The notes: generated by a model from the letters alone, not told the origin. 64,000 bases of DNA from Panorpa germanica (GCA_963678705.1 OY783205.1:11470001-11534000); one strand, 5' to 3'. Shown: positions 1 to 11,732, numbered from the stretch's first letter. Program-made: numbers and translations.

Positions 1-751
1 GATCTTCACTTCCGCAGAATTTACATTTTGCTACTTTTGCTCTACATTTTGTGGCTGCATGTCCAAATTTAAAACAATTATAACATTGTATCGTCTGTTG
101 TACAAATGGTTCACATGCTCGTCTCACTCTCCACATGTAAACATAAGCAGGAATAGCAAGTCCTTCAAAGAATAATTTCACTGTTGTACTGGGTTCATAC
201 TTAATAGCTCCGTCAACTCTTAGTTTTCGATTTAACCTTTGCACTCTCGTTACTTTAAAAGGTGGACACTCTATATTATTTAAAATTGTATCTTCCGAAT
301 ATTCAATATCAACACCTTTTATAATAGCAACTTTTGTGCACCAGTAAAATGGGATAAACGCTTCATACCCATTGTTTTTCAGCAATGTTGATTTGGTAAT
401 TTCGTTAGCTAGTACTGCATTAGCACATTGAACGATTACTCTATTTCTTCCCACTTTTTTAATTTCTATTATATTAGATTTATTGCTAATTTTACATATT
501 ATTTCTGCTAATTTAAGAGAACTAAAAAATGTATTTCCATCACTATTATTTTTAACTATCATTACTTTATACGAGTCATATTTTGTTTCTGTGTTGTATA
601 AATTATTAAATATTTTTTTAACATTGTCACTATTGTTATTTAAGTTTTCTGTTATATCACTGGATGTTTTATCTGTAGGAATTGATTTGTTAGTCACAGA
701 GTTGTTTTTATTGATCGGATTTTTATCGGGAGGTTCAACCTCCATATCCAT
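1..751 (-). CDS. LINE ORF1 (gag-like nucleic-acid-binding protein), partial at window edge
   Basis: An uninterrupted minus-strand frame of 250 codons runs from an ATG at 751-749 off the left edge, so its C-terminus is missing. The first half is Asn/Lys-rich. It is followed by a conserved block (EIKKVGRNRVIVQC, then FIPFYWC) and a CCHC zinc knuckle, CYNCFKFGHAATKC, with a second begun as CKFC. This is the layout of ORF1 in Jockey-like non-LTR retrotransposons, which binds the element RNA in the RNP. It is clearly related to the ORF1 at 8603-9795 (shared EIKKxGxNRxxxxC, CEPF and zinc-knuckle blocks). A second in-frame ATG lies two codons in (745-743). No frame break is visible, so this copy could be young; ORF2 would lie outside the window. 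Confidence 0.8.
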   Translation of the reverse strand, partial: MDMEVEPPDKNPINKNNSVTNKSIPTDKTSSDITENLNNNSDNVKKIFNNLYNTETKYDSYKVMIVKNNSDGNTFFSSLKLAEIICKISNKSNIIEIKKVGRNRVIVQCANAVLANEITKSTLLKNNGYEAFIPFYWCTKVAIIKGVDIEYSEDTILNNIECPPFKVTRVQRLNRKLRVDGAIKYEPSTTVKLFFEGLAIPAYVYMWRVRRACEPFVQQTIQCYNCFKFGHAATKCRAKVAKCKFCGSED

Positions 752-2669
752 ATTGTTAATTAACCAGTGATAATTAAATAGAAGTTACTTCACTTCTAAT
801 TAATAACACTTAATAATAATATAAATTATAATTTAAAAAAAAATAAATCACGAAAAAAAAATATTATAATTTGCAAAAAAAAAAGATAACTATTTATTTT
901 ATTGTTTTGTTTATTGTAAATACGTGCGCTCACCAAGAAGACTCGATGTAAACTGTCCTGACATATAAATTATATTTATTTATTAAATAAAACAAATAAT
1001 ACATTAAATATAAGTCAAAATTACGATAATTCGGCGGTAACATATGTTCAAGTTCAAGTTCAAAGATATTTATTCAATACAATAATTGATATTAATTACA
1101 ATGTATCTTAATCTAACATATGGTGCCTGGCCTAAGCCTTAATCCGTATTGTCAATGTTCTGAGTTGATGTCTTATATATTATTGTCTTGTATGTTACGT
1201 TACCTTGTACGGTAACGTATGGCTAGGGAATCCCTGGATTAGGATTAGATCAACGTATTTCGCATATTATACAGCAAAATATATTATATAAAAGCGCCAT
1301 CTATGAGTGCAATTGTAAAATAATTTAATAAATTACGTGTACGAGTATGTTTAGAAATGATTCAATTTGAACTAAACTACTTTTTCTTAAATTAACTTAT
1401 TAAAAATTTAGTTGTCATGCTTGTTAGGTTTTGTCAAACAGATTTAAATAAAGTTTTGGTATGTCGTTTAGAGCTTTGTAAGTTATTTTAGCTTTTTATA
1501 TTGAAGGATAATAAAACAAATAATAATAAAAAACTTTAACTTTATTGATATCTAAATATTTTTCATATCATTTTTTATATCATTCACGAATACGTGTTAA
1601 TAATTTGAAAGATAGACTGTGAATTAATTTTAGTGCAAGATTTTCTTATAGGTAGCGTTAGTTCTTTGTAACTAGAGCGTGAGACAAAACATATCCTGAC
1701 TTGTTACATCTAGCTATTGTTATCTAAAGTTCCAAGGATTGATTTATAAGAGGCAGGTTTACACAACTGCCTGTGAATGTTAACATAAGTCAGCTGTCAC
1801 ATAAGAAATTATTATTCCGACTTGAACACTTGACTTCTTAGTAGATAAATGCCTTTTGAACTTAAACCTAGACATAATATTTAAACATTGCAGGCTTATT
1901 ATTAGTATACTTATGTGAAAATCATAGACTTCTAGCTTTAGATATATACGGGATATAACGTGCACTTCTGATTTATTAAATAATATTTATACATATTCAG
2001 ATATTTGAAACGCATGTTATTTTTCTTAATAACAAATATCTGAGTTAAAAATTAATTTCTTTATATATGATTATTTATTCAATTGTTTATAATGTAATAT
2101 GTACAATTATTAATGATAACACAATAGCTCGGAGCAATTATGCCTGACGTAAAACTGCTGTGTCTTCGTGTCCGTTCCCATGATGCGTTCTACATGTTTT
2201 CGGCTTAATTGTTATCTTATAACAATAAAACTTATGCAGCAGCGGTGTAGTGTCCTCACATATGTGAGGTGACGGCACTATAAACACTGTCAACATTCTA
2301 AAATTTTGTCAGTAAAAAACAGTGTTAAATTACTGTTACTAATACGACCTCTTTAATCACTATCACTATCATTGTCAGAATCTCCTATCTATATAGAAAA
2401 AAGTTCTTCGGTCTAGCTTTTTTCTAATATCTACATTTTATAACATAAGCATTGCAACATATTGTTTTCCACAGTCTTTATGCAATTACTCCAATATACC
2501 GCATCCACACAAGTTAACGATTCTTGCCACGTGGATAATACATTTTTATGTTTCAGTCCATCTTTGTTAATTCTTTTGCTTTAAAATTCTTTACAGTTGG
2601 TCTTTATTAACTTAATAGCATTGAAATCGCAGTGATAAAGTGGATGCAATTCTTTGTGACCACGTTTAC
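752..2669. other. Non-coding AT-rich stretch
   Basis: No supportable gene. The first 150 bases upstream of the minus-strand LINE ORF1 are A/T-rich and could be its 5' untranslated region, but I find no clear element end. The rest (about 1.8 kb) has only short chance frames. A segment near 1045-1130 reads like a repeat tail but I cannot assign it. Confidence 0.5.
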
Positions 2670-2735
<66 letters not shown>

Positions 2736-2747
2736 GTATTTGTATAG

Positions 2748-2788
<41 letters not shown>
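2670..2788. repeat. (TA)n microsatellite, interrupted
   Basis: Two long TA runs separated by about 20 bases of TA-poor sequence around 2731-2750. Tyr/Ile-repeat frames across it are artefacts. Confidence 0.95.
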
Positions 2789-2791
<3 letters not shown>

Positions 2792-3538
2792 AAAGTTACG
2801 ATACTTCGGCAATGAGTCATGATTTTAAAAGTTGTGTCGTATAAAACGACAAATTAAAAAGGCACTTTTTCACTCTTATTACTATAATATATATAGGAGT
2901 GTAAATAATATATATATATGTGGAAAACTAAAGTACAATCCCAATCCTGATGTAGAAAACAAGAACTATCCAACTTCTTATTTGGAAAACAATAACCAAT
3001 CCGCTAATCTGATGTGGAATCAAGGTACTCTTATTTAATTTAGGGCAAATGTCAATTCAATTAATATTCAACTATGCAATATCTTAGTTGGTTGTCAGGA
3101 TGATAAAGAATCACATAATTGGTTTAATACATTTATTGAATAAAATAATAACGATGATAATAATAATGATAATAATACAATAAGGTTACAATATAAACGT
3201 TGGTATTTACTTTACAAATACAGAACAATTAATGCACACACCATCTTAAGTTCTAGTTAATACATACTTAGTCCTACATTAGTTTTCAGCTAGACTTAAT
3301 AGGTTTATTTATTACTTCTAAGAATACATATAGTTAATTTCGTCCCTTACGTACTCAGTAAGTGGTTTAAAGTTTCACACATGTTAATTGCTTTAACCTT
3401 CACTTGGTTTCCGTTTAAAATATACTCTCATTAATCACATTCTTTATGACTTTCCTAGACCGGGTGTCATAGTTATGAGTTCTTTGTATGTTTGATTTAT
3501 TTTTACGTTCCACATATATATATATATATATATATATA
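2789..3538. other. Non-coding stretch with short microsatellites
   Basis: No gene seen. It contains an AAT/GAT-type simple repeat near 3145-3182 and ends in a TA run (about 3512-3538) that is the left flank of the mariner element. Confidence 0.5.
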
Positions 3539-4725
3539 GCACAAGGGCTGAAAAGTCCCGAGCCTAACACATAGGTGGCGCTAGTTTTATTCTAGTCACC
3601 TTTTTTTCAGTTAATACTAACCTTCAAAAGACGGCTGTTAAAATTTCATGATATTCTATTTAGTAGTTTGTGAGTTATTGTGCTAAGAGTGACGCTACTT
3701 TCATTATTTTCAAAACAATGGATCAAAAACAATTTCGTGTTTTAATTTTACACTGCTTCTTGATGAGAAAAAATACCGTTCAAGCGAAGCAATGGTTTGA
3801 AAAGTGTTATGGGGACTCCGCTCCATCAGAAACAACAATAAAACGTTGGTTTGCTGACTTCAAACGTGATCGTAGAGACACCGATGATGCAGAACGCAGT
3901 GGACGTCCAAATGAGGCGGTAACACCAGAAAACATAAAAAAAATCTACAAAATCGTTTTGAATGATCGAAAAGTGAAGTTGCGTGAGTTAGCTGACATCG
4001 TAGAGATATCAAAAGAACGTGTTGGCTTTATATTGCATGAGCATTTGACTATGAGAAAGCTCTGTTCAAAGTGGGTGCCGCGTTTGCTTACTGTTGACCA
4101 AAAACGAGAACGTATTGATGATTCTGAGCAGTGAGTGGACAGCGACTGGTAAACCTCGTCTAAAGTGCCCGAAAGCACAACAATCGGCTGGAAAGGTTAT
4201 GGTTTCGGTATTTTGGGATGTGCGTGGTGTAATATTCATCAAATATCTTGAGAAAGGAAATACTATTAACAGTGAATATTATATAGCGTTATTGGAGCGT
4301 TTGAAGGCCGAAATTGCAAAGAAACGACCGCATATGGCAAAGAAAAAAATTTTGTTTCATCAAGACAACGCACCGTGTCACAAGTCAATCAAAACAATGG
4401 CAAATCTACATGAATTGAACTTCGAATTGCTCCCACATCCACCGTAATTGCCAGATTTGGCTCCCAGCGACTACTGCCTGTTCGCAGACCTGAAAAAAAA
4501 GCTCGCCGGTAAGAAATTTCGCACGAATGAAGAGGTTATCGCTGAAACTGAGGCCTATTTTGAGGTAAAAGATAAATCGTTCTACAAAAGTGGTATTGAA
4601 ATGTTAGAGCGGCGCTGGAATGATTGCGTTGCTCTAAATGGAGATTACGTTGATGAATAAAGCTAATTTTGAACCAAAAAAACTGTGTTTTCTTTGTTAG
4701 GCCCGGGACTTTTTAGCCCATGTGT
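3539..4725 (+). mobile_element. mariner (Tc1/mariner) transposon, complete ends, inactive
   Basis: Terminal inverted repeats of 30 bp (3539-3568 and 4696-4725) match at 26 positions and share the core aaaagtcccg. Both ends lie directly in TA repeats, as expected for a TA-targeting element. The 1,187-bp length is slightly below the usual 1.3 kb because part of the transposase gene is deleted. A second, 5'-truncated copy of the same family lies at 25581-25828. Confidence 0.93.
3718..4660 (+). pseudogene. mariner transposase, broken
   Basis: Encodes the DNA-cutting and -joining enzyme of mariner. The N-terminus (ATG 3718, MDQKQFRVLI) contains the HTH region with WFADFKRDRRDTDDAERSGR and ends near the conserved WVPRLLTVDQ linker. 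At about 4131 an internal deletion has removed the segment that normally holds the first catalytic aspartate, and reading resumes in another frame at EWTATGKPR (4135 on). The second catalytic block, LFHQDNAPCHKS, is present. A stop (taa, 4446-4448) interrupts the PHPP...PDLAPSD motif before the third catalytic residue; LAGKKF and the usual C-terminus follow. The enzyme cannot be functional: it has a lost catalytic residue, a frameshift and a stop. Confidence 0.93.
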
Positions 4726-5129
4726 TATATATATATATATATATATTATTTTCACTGCTATATATATATAATAATAATAATAATAAACTAATATGTAAAG
4801 TATTACTTTAACTACATTAAACTATTGTCTTTTACAAATAATTAATCATATATGTTTAATTAAGTAACTATAGCAATCAAGGGATTCTGCAGCTGCTTAT
4901 TACCAGAGAAGATCTGCGCAGATTACAGACGACCAAGTCACAAAACCTTACTCAATGATCCTCGCACCAAACCACACAAGACACAAGTGTATACTAATCT
5001 TTTGAAAGTACACATTGAAATAGAACTAAATAAAATTGTCTGTAACAAAATGTAAAGTACTGGATAACTAAAAGCTCAGTTGTATTATCTTATATTGTCT
5101 TATATTGTATTATTAATAATATTATTATT
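4726..5129. other. TA/ATA simple repeats then non-coding
   Basis: TA runs at about 4726-4746 and 4759-4770 and an ATA run to about 4786 flank the mariner. The remaining 340 bases have no coding or RNA feature I can recognise, up to the BEL target duplication at 5130. Confidence 0.6.
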
Positions 5130-5134
5130 ATTAA

Positions 5135-5499
5135 TGTTTGTATCGCGATAATTTTAGCGATGTTGTACGATGATGTTGTCGAATTATGTGAAGAAAACCA
5201 CGAATATTTTTTCGTTTAAAATTAAATTGATTTATTAAAAACTATCAACTACAAGCAACTGTGCCAATGAAGGAATGCCTTTGTTTCTCGAATATAATAG
5301 TTAAGTTAACAGTAAATTTAAAATAAACATAAGTACAATGGAATCAAAATTACAATATTATCAGCACAAGCCTTAGACTAAGAATGAATACAAAATTTGT
5401 ATTCAATTGACATTTCTAACAACAAAAAAAAACTAAAATTACAAAACTGATGTGGTCCATCAGCTGGTTCTGCCTATTAAGGGCTTATAGTACGCAACA
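5135..5499 (-). repeat. 3' LTR of BEL/Pao element 1
   Basis: 365 bp, nearly identical to 13879-14257 except for a 14-bp duplication of the tcgcgattattt segment in the other copy and scattered substitutions. In element orientation it begins TGTTGC and has a TATAAG about 10 bases in, a possible promoter element. Confidence 0.93.
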
Positions 5500-6694
5500 T
5501 GCACCACGTCTTGAACTATTGTAGTTCAATGTTTAGAAATAGTAGAACCGTCTTCATCCGGAAGCAGGCAAAACCTTTTTGTGCTGCGATCCAGTTGCCC
5601 TGAGGCAGTTTTAATTGTGGCAGCACGCACTATCCCATCTTTCCAGGATGAATTTTGATGACACGGCCCAGCAGCCACTGAAGAGGAGGGAGGTTGTCCT
5701 TGGCAATTAAGACAAGGGTGCCGACTTGTAGATTCGGTGACTTTTCTTGATGAGCTGGCCGCGTGATTAGTTGATGAACGTATTCCTTATACCACCGCTT
5801 CCAAAAGTGTTGCTTCATGTGCTGTGCATGTTGGAATGCCGACAGTCGATTGGAGGTGGAGCTAGTCCAGTCCAATTGAGGAAAGCTTGTCAGTGGACCA
5901 CCAATATGAAAATGGCCAGAAGTTAAAGGGAGGCCATTGGGATCAAAAGATAAAGGAGATATGGGACGATTTAGGATGGCTTCAATCTCAACTACAAACG
6001 TTTCTAATTACTCGTACGTTAACAGAGTGTTCCCTACAGTGCGCGTCAGGTGATTCTTAAATGATCGTACCGCAGCCTCCCAAAGCCCTTGGAAGTGAGG
6101 AGCCCTGGGAGGAATAAAATGCCAAGTTATTTTTTCCTCGTGAAGATATCTCTGTATTAAATACTTGTGCTCGGCTGTGTTAATAAGATCATATAATTCA
6201 TTTAATTCGCGATTTGCCCGTACAAAATTGGTAGCGTTGTCGGAGAAAATGTCCGTAGACTTTCCACGCCTAGAAAAGAAACGCTTGAGAATAGCAATAA
6301 ATGCCTCTGTGGTGAGGTCATTTACCAGTTCGAGGTGGACAGCCTTAGTAGACATGCAAACAAATAAAGCCACATAAACCTTTACGCTCTGACGATTACG
6401 ATGTCGTCTTTTCTTAATGTACAACGGTCCACAATAATCGACCCCGACGCGAAGAAACGGACGGGCCTGGGAAACTCGGTAGGGTGGAAGATCGCCCAAG
6501 ACGTGGTCTGCTGGACGAGGCTTAGCTCGAAAACAGATCACACATTGATGTATAATTTTTTGCGTAACGTTACGACTGTCCAACGGCCAATAGGTTTGCC
6601 GCACGGAATATAAGGTGCTTTGAATACCCGAGTGATTGAGCCGAACATGCTCCTCCCGTATAATGGTGCGAGTGATGTGATGATGAGCGGGCAA
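5500..6694 (-). pseudogene. BEL/Pao pol 3' part: integrase and C-terminal domain
   Basis: Reading leftwards from 6694, an intact stretch of 228 codons contains the integrase zinc-binding region (HxxxxH near EEHVRLNHSG, then CVICFRAK) and the catalytic core: GVDYCGP (first Asp), FSDNATNFV (second Asp) and FQGLWEAAV (Glu). A stop follows TVGNTLLTYE at about 6008. The next section (IEAILNRPISPLS) and the DUF5641-like C-terminal domain (WKRWYKEYVHQL, VGTLVLIAKDNLPPLQW, GRVIKIHPGKMG) continue in shifted frames to about 5630, where another stop falls. The integrase would insert the cDNA; with these breaks it is inactive. Confidence 0.9.
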
Positions 6695-6749
6695 TAATAT
6701 AGGGTGACGCTGACTGTCGGGTAAGTCAGCGCGCGCAAGTCTACCACCT

Positions 6750-7785
6750 ACACGGAGAATTTCTATGGAGTCGAGAAACGGGCTAAGCGGTATTAATCGA
6801 CTGTTATCCTAATTAGCTATCCCCTTTTTTAAACGATTATTTTCTACTGAAAACAAGGATCCTTGAACCATTTTAATTATCGTTTCGCGTGCTGTAGCCA
6901 TTTCCGAAAGCGATAAGCAGCCATAAGTTCGCTGTGAATCCTTGCATCTTGAATTGGTAATGAACCGGAGAATGTATGCAACAATACGGGTCGTTTTGCC
7001 CAGCGAGGAGTACCTGTCAATCAACTCAAACCCTCGCAATGTTAATTTTAAGCAGGTGTAATTAGTAAGCGCGTTTGTTTTTACATCAGGAAGCTCAATG
7101 CTAGCTAAAATTGTTTTGGGCCATGAGCTCTGAGGTTCTAATAGCCATGACGGACCATGCTGCCACAGTTTTCCTGAAATACACTCCGACGGAAGCTGAC
7201 CGCGAGAAACTAGATCCGCGGGGTTGTCAAGTGAAGCAATGTGTCGCCAATGACACGTGGCGGTTAATCGTTGTACTTCGGCGACGCGGTTAGAGACAAA
7301 TGTTTTTAGGCGGTGCGGATAAGTGTTGATCCAATGCAATGATATCGTAGAGTCACACCACAAGAAAAGGTCGTCTATGGTAAATAACAGCGCGGTTTAT
7401 ACTGTTTCAACTAGCCGAGCAAGTAAAAGGGCGCCACAGAGCTCCAAACAAGGTAGTGAAATGGAACTTACTGGAGCCACTCGCGACTTAGAGCAAATTA
7501 GTTGAACGTGGACCCTATCATTTTTGTCTATGGATCGTAGGTAAATACAAGCGCCATACGCCTTCTCGTTAGCATCACAAAACCCATGTAATTGAATATT
7601 TTTTGATTCAGCTACAGTGATGCAGCGTTTGAACCGCGGTAATTCGAGTAACGGAAGCTGGTCACGAAAAGTTGACCACAAAGTATGTATATCTACGGGA
7701 ATAGCTTCATCCCAGGCTACCCCTAATTTCCATAACACTTGCATAACTATTTTCGCATACACTATTACCGGACCCAGAAGACTCA
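6750..7785 (-). pseudogene. BEL/Pao pol middle: end of RT connection, RNase H and linker
   Basis: From 7780 leftwards: LLGPVIVYAKIVMQ (the connection motif after BEL RT), LHGFCDANEKAYGACIYLR (RNase H start), ICSKSRVAPV, LPCLELCGALLLARL, then after a frame break WCDSTISLHWI and NPADLVSRG, all BEL/Pao RNase H landmarks. A stop at about 6809 separates it from the integrase. At the upstream edge the sequence jumps from a spacer motif (QKYLEL) directly to SLLGPV: roughly the whole RT fingers and palm region, about 265 codons by comparison with the element at 56683-63012, is missing, including the YVDD active site. Confidence 0.88.
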
Positions 7786-8208
7786 GCTCTAAATATTTCT
7801 GTAAAAATGAATTGTAATTATTGCGCGTAATAGAATCCTTGAGAAGACGCTTCTCAAGAGAATGAAACCGTCGCAGTGCTGAATCATAAGAATTCCCAAG
7901 TTTAATTTATTTTCATTAAACGGCAATCAAACCATGTATCGGCCTGTAGAATCCCTGGTGGTGTGTAACTTATAGTGCTCTTCACACAACCTTTCGTCTG
8001 GAGACAAGACCCTAACAGGAGGTAACTCCTCGATCTCCCAGAATCGCGTAAGGTTACAATCGTTAGGCTGGCTGCTAAATGCAAGATGACAAGACACGGA
8101 GAGTCGTTTAACTAATTGATTCACGATCCCTGCGACGACCCATCCAAGCTGTGTCTTTTGGAGTACGGCATCCGGATAATTTTTTAGCTGTATTTGGCCT
8201 GCGCTTAA
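7786..8208 (-). pseudogene. BEL/Pao pol: region between protease and RT
   Basis: Encodes LQKTQLGWVVAG, a conserved BEL/Pao block after the protease, and then FWEIEELPP and the linker before RT. One stop falls at about 7925, after GRYMV. The reading frame is cut at 8208 by the Helitron and continues at 11733 with the protease: GVNLFYKLL on one side and SAGQIQLKNYP on the other join in frame. Confidence 0.88.
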
Positions 8209-8401
8209 TCTATACTAATATTATAAAGCGACAGAGTTTGTTTGTTTGAACGCGCTAATCTCCGAAACTACTGGTTCGAATTGAATAATTCTTTTTGTGT
8301 TGGATTGTCCAGTTATCGAGGAAGGCTATAGGCTATATAACATCACGCTACGACCAATAGGAGCAAAGATATAGTGGTAAATGTGTAAAAAACGGGAGAA
8401 A

Positions 8402-9927
8402 TATTATAAAGCAAAATCGAGTAGTCATTCGATACGTGATAGACGTGTTTTGTTTGATTCCTTAAAATAATTTAATTGAACTAATATTATTAAATATATA
8501 TATATAAATTAATTAAAAAGTAAATATAAATTTAAAGTAAAATTGCATTATCTAAAATATTATTATTTTAATAATCAAATTTTCTGAATTTAAAAAATTA
8601 ATTTGAATTCTGAGGGGAAAGTGGGAGTTGACCCGAATATAAATTTATACAATGAAGATAATTTAACTTTATCTTCTTATAAAATTATGATTCAGAAAGA
8701 AGATATTCTAAATGAAAAATATGGGATCAGTACATTAAAAACAGCAAAAATGCTATATAATTCAGAATATGGAAAAGATATTACAGAAATAAAGAAAATA
8801 GGGAAAAATAGAATAATGGCGGTATGTAAAAATCCTAAATCAGCTAATATGTTAGTGAAATTGAATAACAAGAAAACATCAGGAGTTGATATGTTTATAC
8901 CAATGTTTTGGATTACAAGAATTGGAATTATCAAAAATGTAGATATTGAATTTTCGGAGGAAGAATTAAAAGAAAACATATATAGTGACCCGTATAAAAT
9001 ACACTCCATAAGGAGATTAAAAAGGAGAGTGAAAGTTGAAGATGAAATTAAATATGAGGACTCTAGAAATATTATCATTTTCTTTGAAGGTCAAAATTTA
9101 CCTCAATATATTTATATTTGGAATGCTAAATTACCCTGTGAACCATTTATTAAAAATACGAGACAATGTTATAAATGTTTAAGATATAACCATACGGCCA
9201 ATCAATGTAAAGGAAAGAGTAGATGTAGCAAATGTGGTTCAAATAAACATACGCTAAATTTATGTAAAAATGAAATTATAAAATGTGTAAATTGTGATGA
9301 AGAACATGATGCGACTGATAAAAACTGCAAAGAAAGAAAAAGGCAACAAGAAATAAAATTTTAATGGGAAACAGAAATCTTAGTTATCAAGAGGCCGCTA
9401 TTGAAATTTGAAAAGACAAAAATTCGTATGCTGTAACTACAAAAAATAGATTTGATATATTATCTAATTATGAAAAGGACTTTCCTCAAAATTTAATAAG
9501 TTGTGAAAATAGTATACCATCATATAAGCCAGCACCCATTAGAAAAAGAACATATTTAGATAGAAACTGTAAAAAGGAAAATATTAAAAAACAAAATAAT
9601 ATAAATGATAATAAAATTGAAACTAAACAGAATGAGAAAGAACAAAGTTTCATTAATTATATTACAAATTCTACACCTAGAACTTATAATACAAGGAACA
9701 ATTACAGAAAAAATGAACAAGATAATGACGAGGAACAGACAGAAAATAATTCTCAAGATTTCCATAAAAGTACCAAAAATTCAATCCAACTCTAAATTAT
9801 TAGTATCACAAAATTTTAGTGAAAATAAAAATGAAGAAAGAAATAAATTCATTACGGATTCAAATAAATTTTTTATATTTGAAAATATAGAAAGAGGAAG
9901 AAAAAAATAGCGAAATTATAAAAATAA
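8402..9927 (+). mobile_element. LINE fragment inside the Helitron
   Basis: The Helitron head sequence stops matching the other two copies at about 8402. A non-LTR retrotransposon segment follows: a likely 5' end with CATTCGA at 8426-8432 (the same start as the intact Jockey at 38199), an AT-rich 5' UTR and ORF1. ORF2 and a poly(A) tail are absent, and the next Helitron head begins at 9928. Either the Helitron captured the fragment or an insertion was later cut by a second Helitron. Confidence 0.7.
8603..9795 (+). pseudogene. LINE ORF1 (zinc-knuckle gag-like protein), frameshifted
   Basis: A 253-codon frame starts near 8603 (its first codon is not ATG: ttg; the true start is uncertain). It holds EIKKIGKNRIMAVC, FIPMFWITRIGII and FFEGQNLPQYIYIW, then three zinc knuckles: CYKCLRYNHTANQC, CSKCGSNKHTLNLC and CVNCDEEHDATDKNC. 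The frame ends at 9364, but the usual continuation (MGNRNLSYQEAA) starts one base over and stays open to about 9793 with a single stop after AAIEI, giving an Asn/Lys-rich tail. It is a homologue of the ORF1 at 1-751 and binds element RNA in the family. One frameshift and one stop make it inactive. Confidence 0.85.
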
Positions 9928-10727
9928 TCTATACTAATATTATAAAGCGACAGAGTTTGTTTGTTTGAACGCGCTAATCTCCGAAACTACTGGTTCGAAT
10001 TGAATAATTCTTTTTATGTTGGATATCCAGTTATCGAGGAAGGCTATAGGCTATATAACATCACGCTACGACCAATAGGAGCAAAGATATAGTGGTAAAT
10101 GTGTAAAAAACGGGAGAAATTATTTCATCTTTGAAGCCTTCCGTTGCGTGCGCCGTGAAAACGGTTCAAGATACACAAAAAATATGTATTAAAGAATAAT
10201 AGCTCTTTTAATGATCTAAAAAACAGTCCGCGATAGTATATGTCTATCTTTTAAGATTAACTCACAAAAACCGTTTTTATGGTACCTAATTTGGTAAAAA
10301 CTTTAAAAATTACAATGATAAATAACTCCGAAACAAAACCAACGCGCTCTCTGCGCTGGCCGGCGCGGCGGGAGAGAGGCGGTGCTTGCGGGCAAGCCGG
10401 GAGGGGGGTGTAGCTCAACGAGATACACTCGCGCGGTCGGCTCCCTACTGAACGGTTGAATGCAGCGCTAATTTGTTTATGCGATATAATTATCATCGTA
10501 ATATTACTTTTTAAACACAGTTTCATTTTGTAGTTGTTTTCTATATAGTAGGTACTTTATTTGTTTTAGGATAGTATTTAGTTACACAATAATAACACTT
10601 TTTTGTTTTTATGTAGATTATCTTATCTTAATATATATAAATTACGTGTTCCTAAACTACTTAACCGATTTTAATGAAATTTGTACACCGTGTGCAGTTT
10701 GACCCACTTGAAAGATAGGATAGCTTA
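9928..10727 (+). repeat. Helitron unit, first tandem copy
   Basis: An 800-bp unit from the TC head to ggatagctta, repeated at 10728-11524 with only small indels. It lacks the terminal roughly 200 bases with the CTAG end. A chance minus-strand frame across its GC-rich core is not considered coding. Confidence 0.88.
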
Positions 10728-11732
10728 TCTATACTAATATTATAAAGCGACAGAGTTTGTTTGTTTGAACGCGCTAATCTCCGAAACTACTGGTTCGAAT
10801 TGAATAATTCTTTTTATGTTGGATATCCAGTTATCGAGAAGGCTATAGGCTATATAACATCACGCTACGACCAATAGGAGCAAAGATATAGTGGTAAATG
10901 TGTAAAAAACGGGAGAAATTATTTCATCTTTGAAGCTTCCGTTGCGTGCGCCGTGAAAACGGTTCAAGATACACAAAAAATATGTATTAAAGAATAATAG
11001 CTCTTTTAATGATCTAAAAAACAGTCCGCGATAGTATATGTCTATCTTTTAAGATTAACTCACAAAAACCGTTTTTTATGGTACCTAATTTGGTAAAAAC
11101 TTTAAGATTACAATGATAAATAACTCCGAAACAAAACCAACGCGCTCTCTGCGCTGGCCGGCGCGGCGGGAGAGAGGCGGTGCTTGCGGGCAAGCCGGGA
11201 GGGGGTGTAGCTCAACGAGATACACTCGCGCGGTCGGCTCCCTACTGAACGGTTGAATGCAGCGCTAATTTGTTTATGCGATATAATTATCATCGTAATA
11301 TTACTTTTTAAACACAGTTTCATTTTGTAGTTGTTTTCTATATAGTAGGTACTTTATTTGTTTTAGGATAGTATTTAGTTACACAATAATAACACTTTTT
11401 TGTTTTTATGTAGATTATCTTATCTTATATATATAAATTACGTGTTCCTAAACTACTTAACCGATTTTAATGAAATTTGTACACCGTGTGCAGTTTGACC
11501 CAACTTGAAAGATAGGATAGCTTACATCTCAAATTATTTATCTTATTGCTAATTATTTGTCTATTAATTATCTGTATATGACATATGACATCGGGCGACG
11601 ATGATGGCGACATCTGTTGACTAGATTGAGTAAATATTCTGTTGAGTAAATCGAAATCTGTTGACTAGATTGAGTAAATATTCAATAGATGGCGCTACGT
11701 TAGGCACAGCAACGCGTGGCCGTGACAGCTAG
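10728..11732 (+). repeat. Helitron unit, second tandem copy with the genuine 3' end
   Basis: The first 797 bases repeat unit 9928-10727. The rest contains two copies of a 28-bp motif (atctgttgactagattgagt plus 8 more bases, about 11608 and 11653) and the terminal cgtgacagCTAG. This is the only one of the three heads followed by a 3' end. Confidence 0.85.

Larger units (their letters stand above)
8209..11732 (+). mobile_element. Helitron, composite, inserted in BEL/Pao pol
   Basis: It starts with TC followed by the well-known Helitron head (tatactaatattataaag) at 8209 and ends CTAG at 11729-11732, between an A (8208) and a T (11733), the exact Helitron target. Removing it restores the BEL reading frame without gain or loss of a base, which fixes both ends. 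Inside, the same head recurs at 9928 and 10728, and a LINE ORF1 fragment lies between the first and second heads. No Rep/helicase gene is present, so it is non-autonomous. A GC-rich core (about 10345-10445, repeated about 800 bases later) stands out from the AT-rich surroundings. Confidence 0.9.

Noticed and set aside
483-770. Plus-strand frame of 95 codons
   Set aside because: Antisense shadow of the LINE ORF1 on the minus strand (1-751).
2581-2844. Tyr/Ile-repeat frames on both strands
   Set aside because: Translations of a (TA)n microsatellite.
10257-10526. 89-codon minus-strand frame in the Helitron, repeated at 11108-11323
   Set aside because: It crosses a GC-rich non-coding core of the Helitron and changes frame between the two copies at a one-base indel, so it is not under coding constraint.
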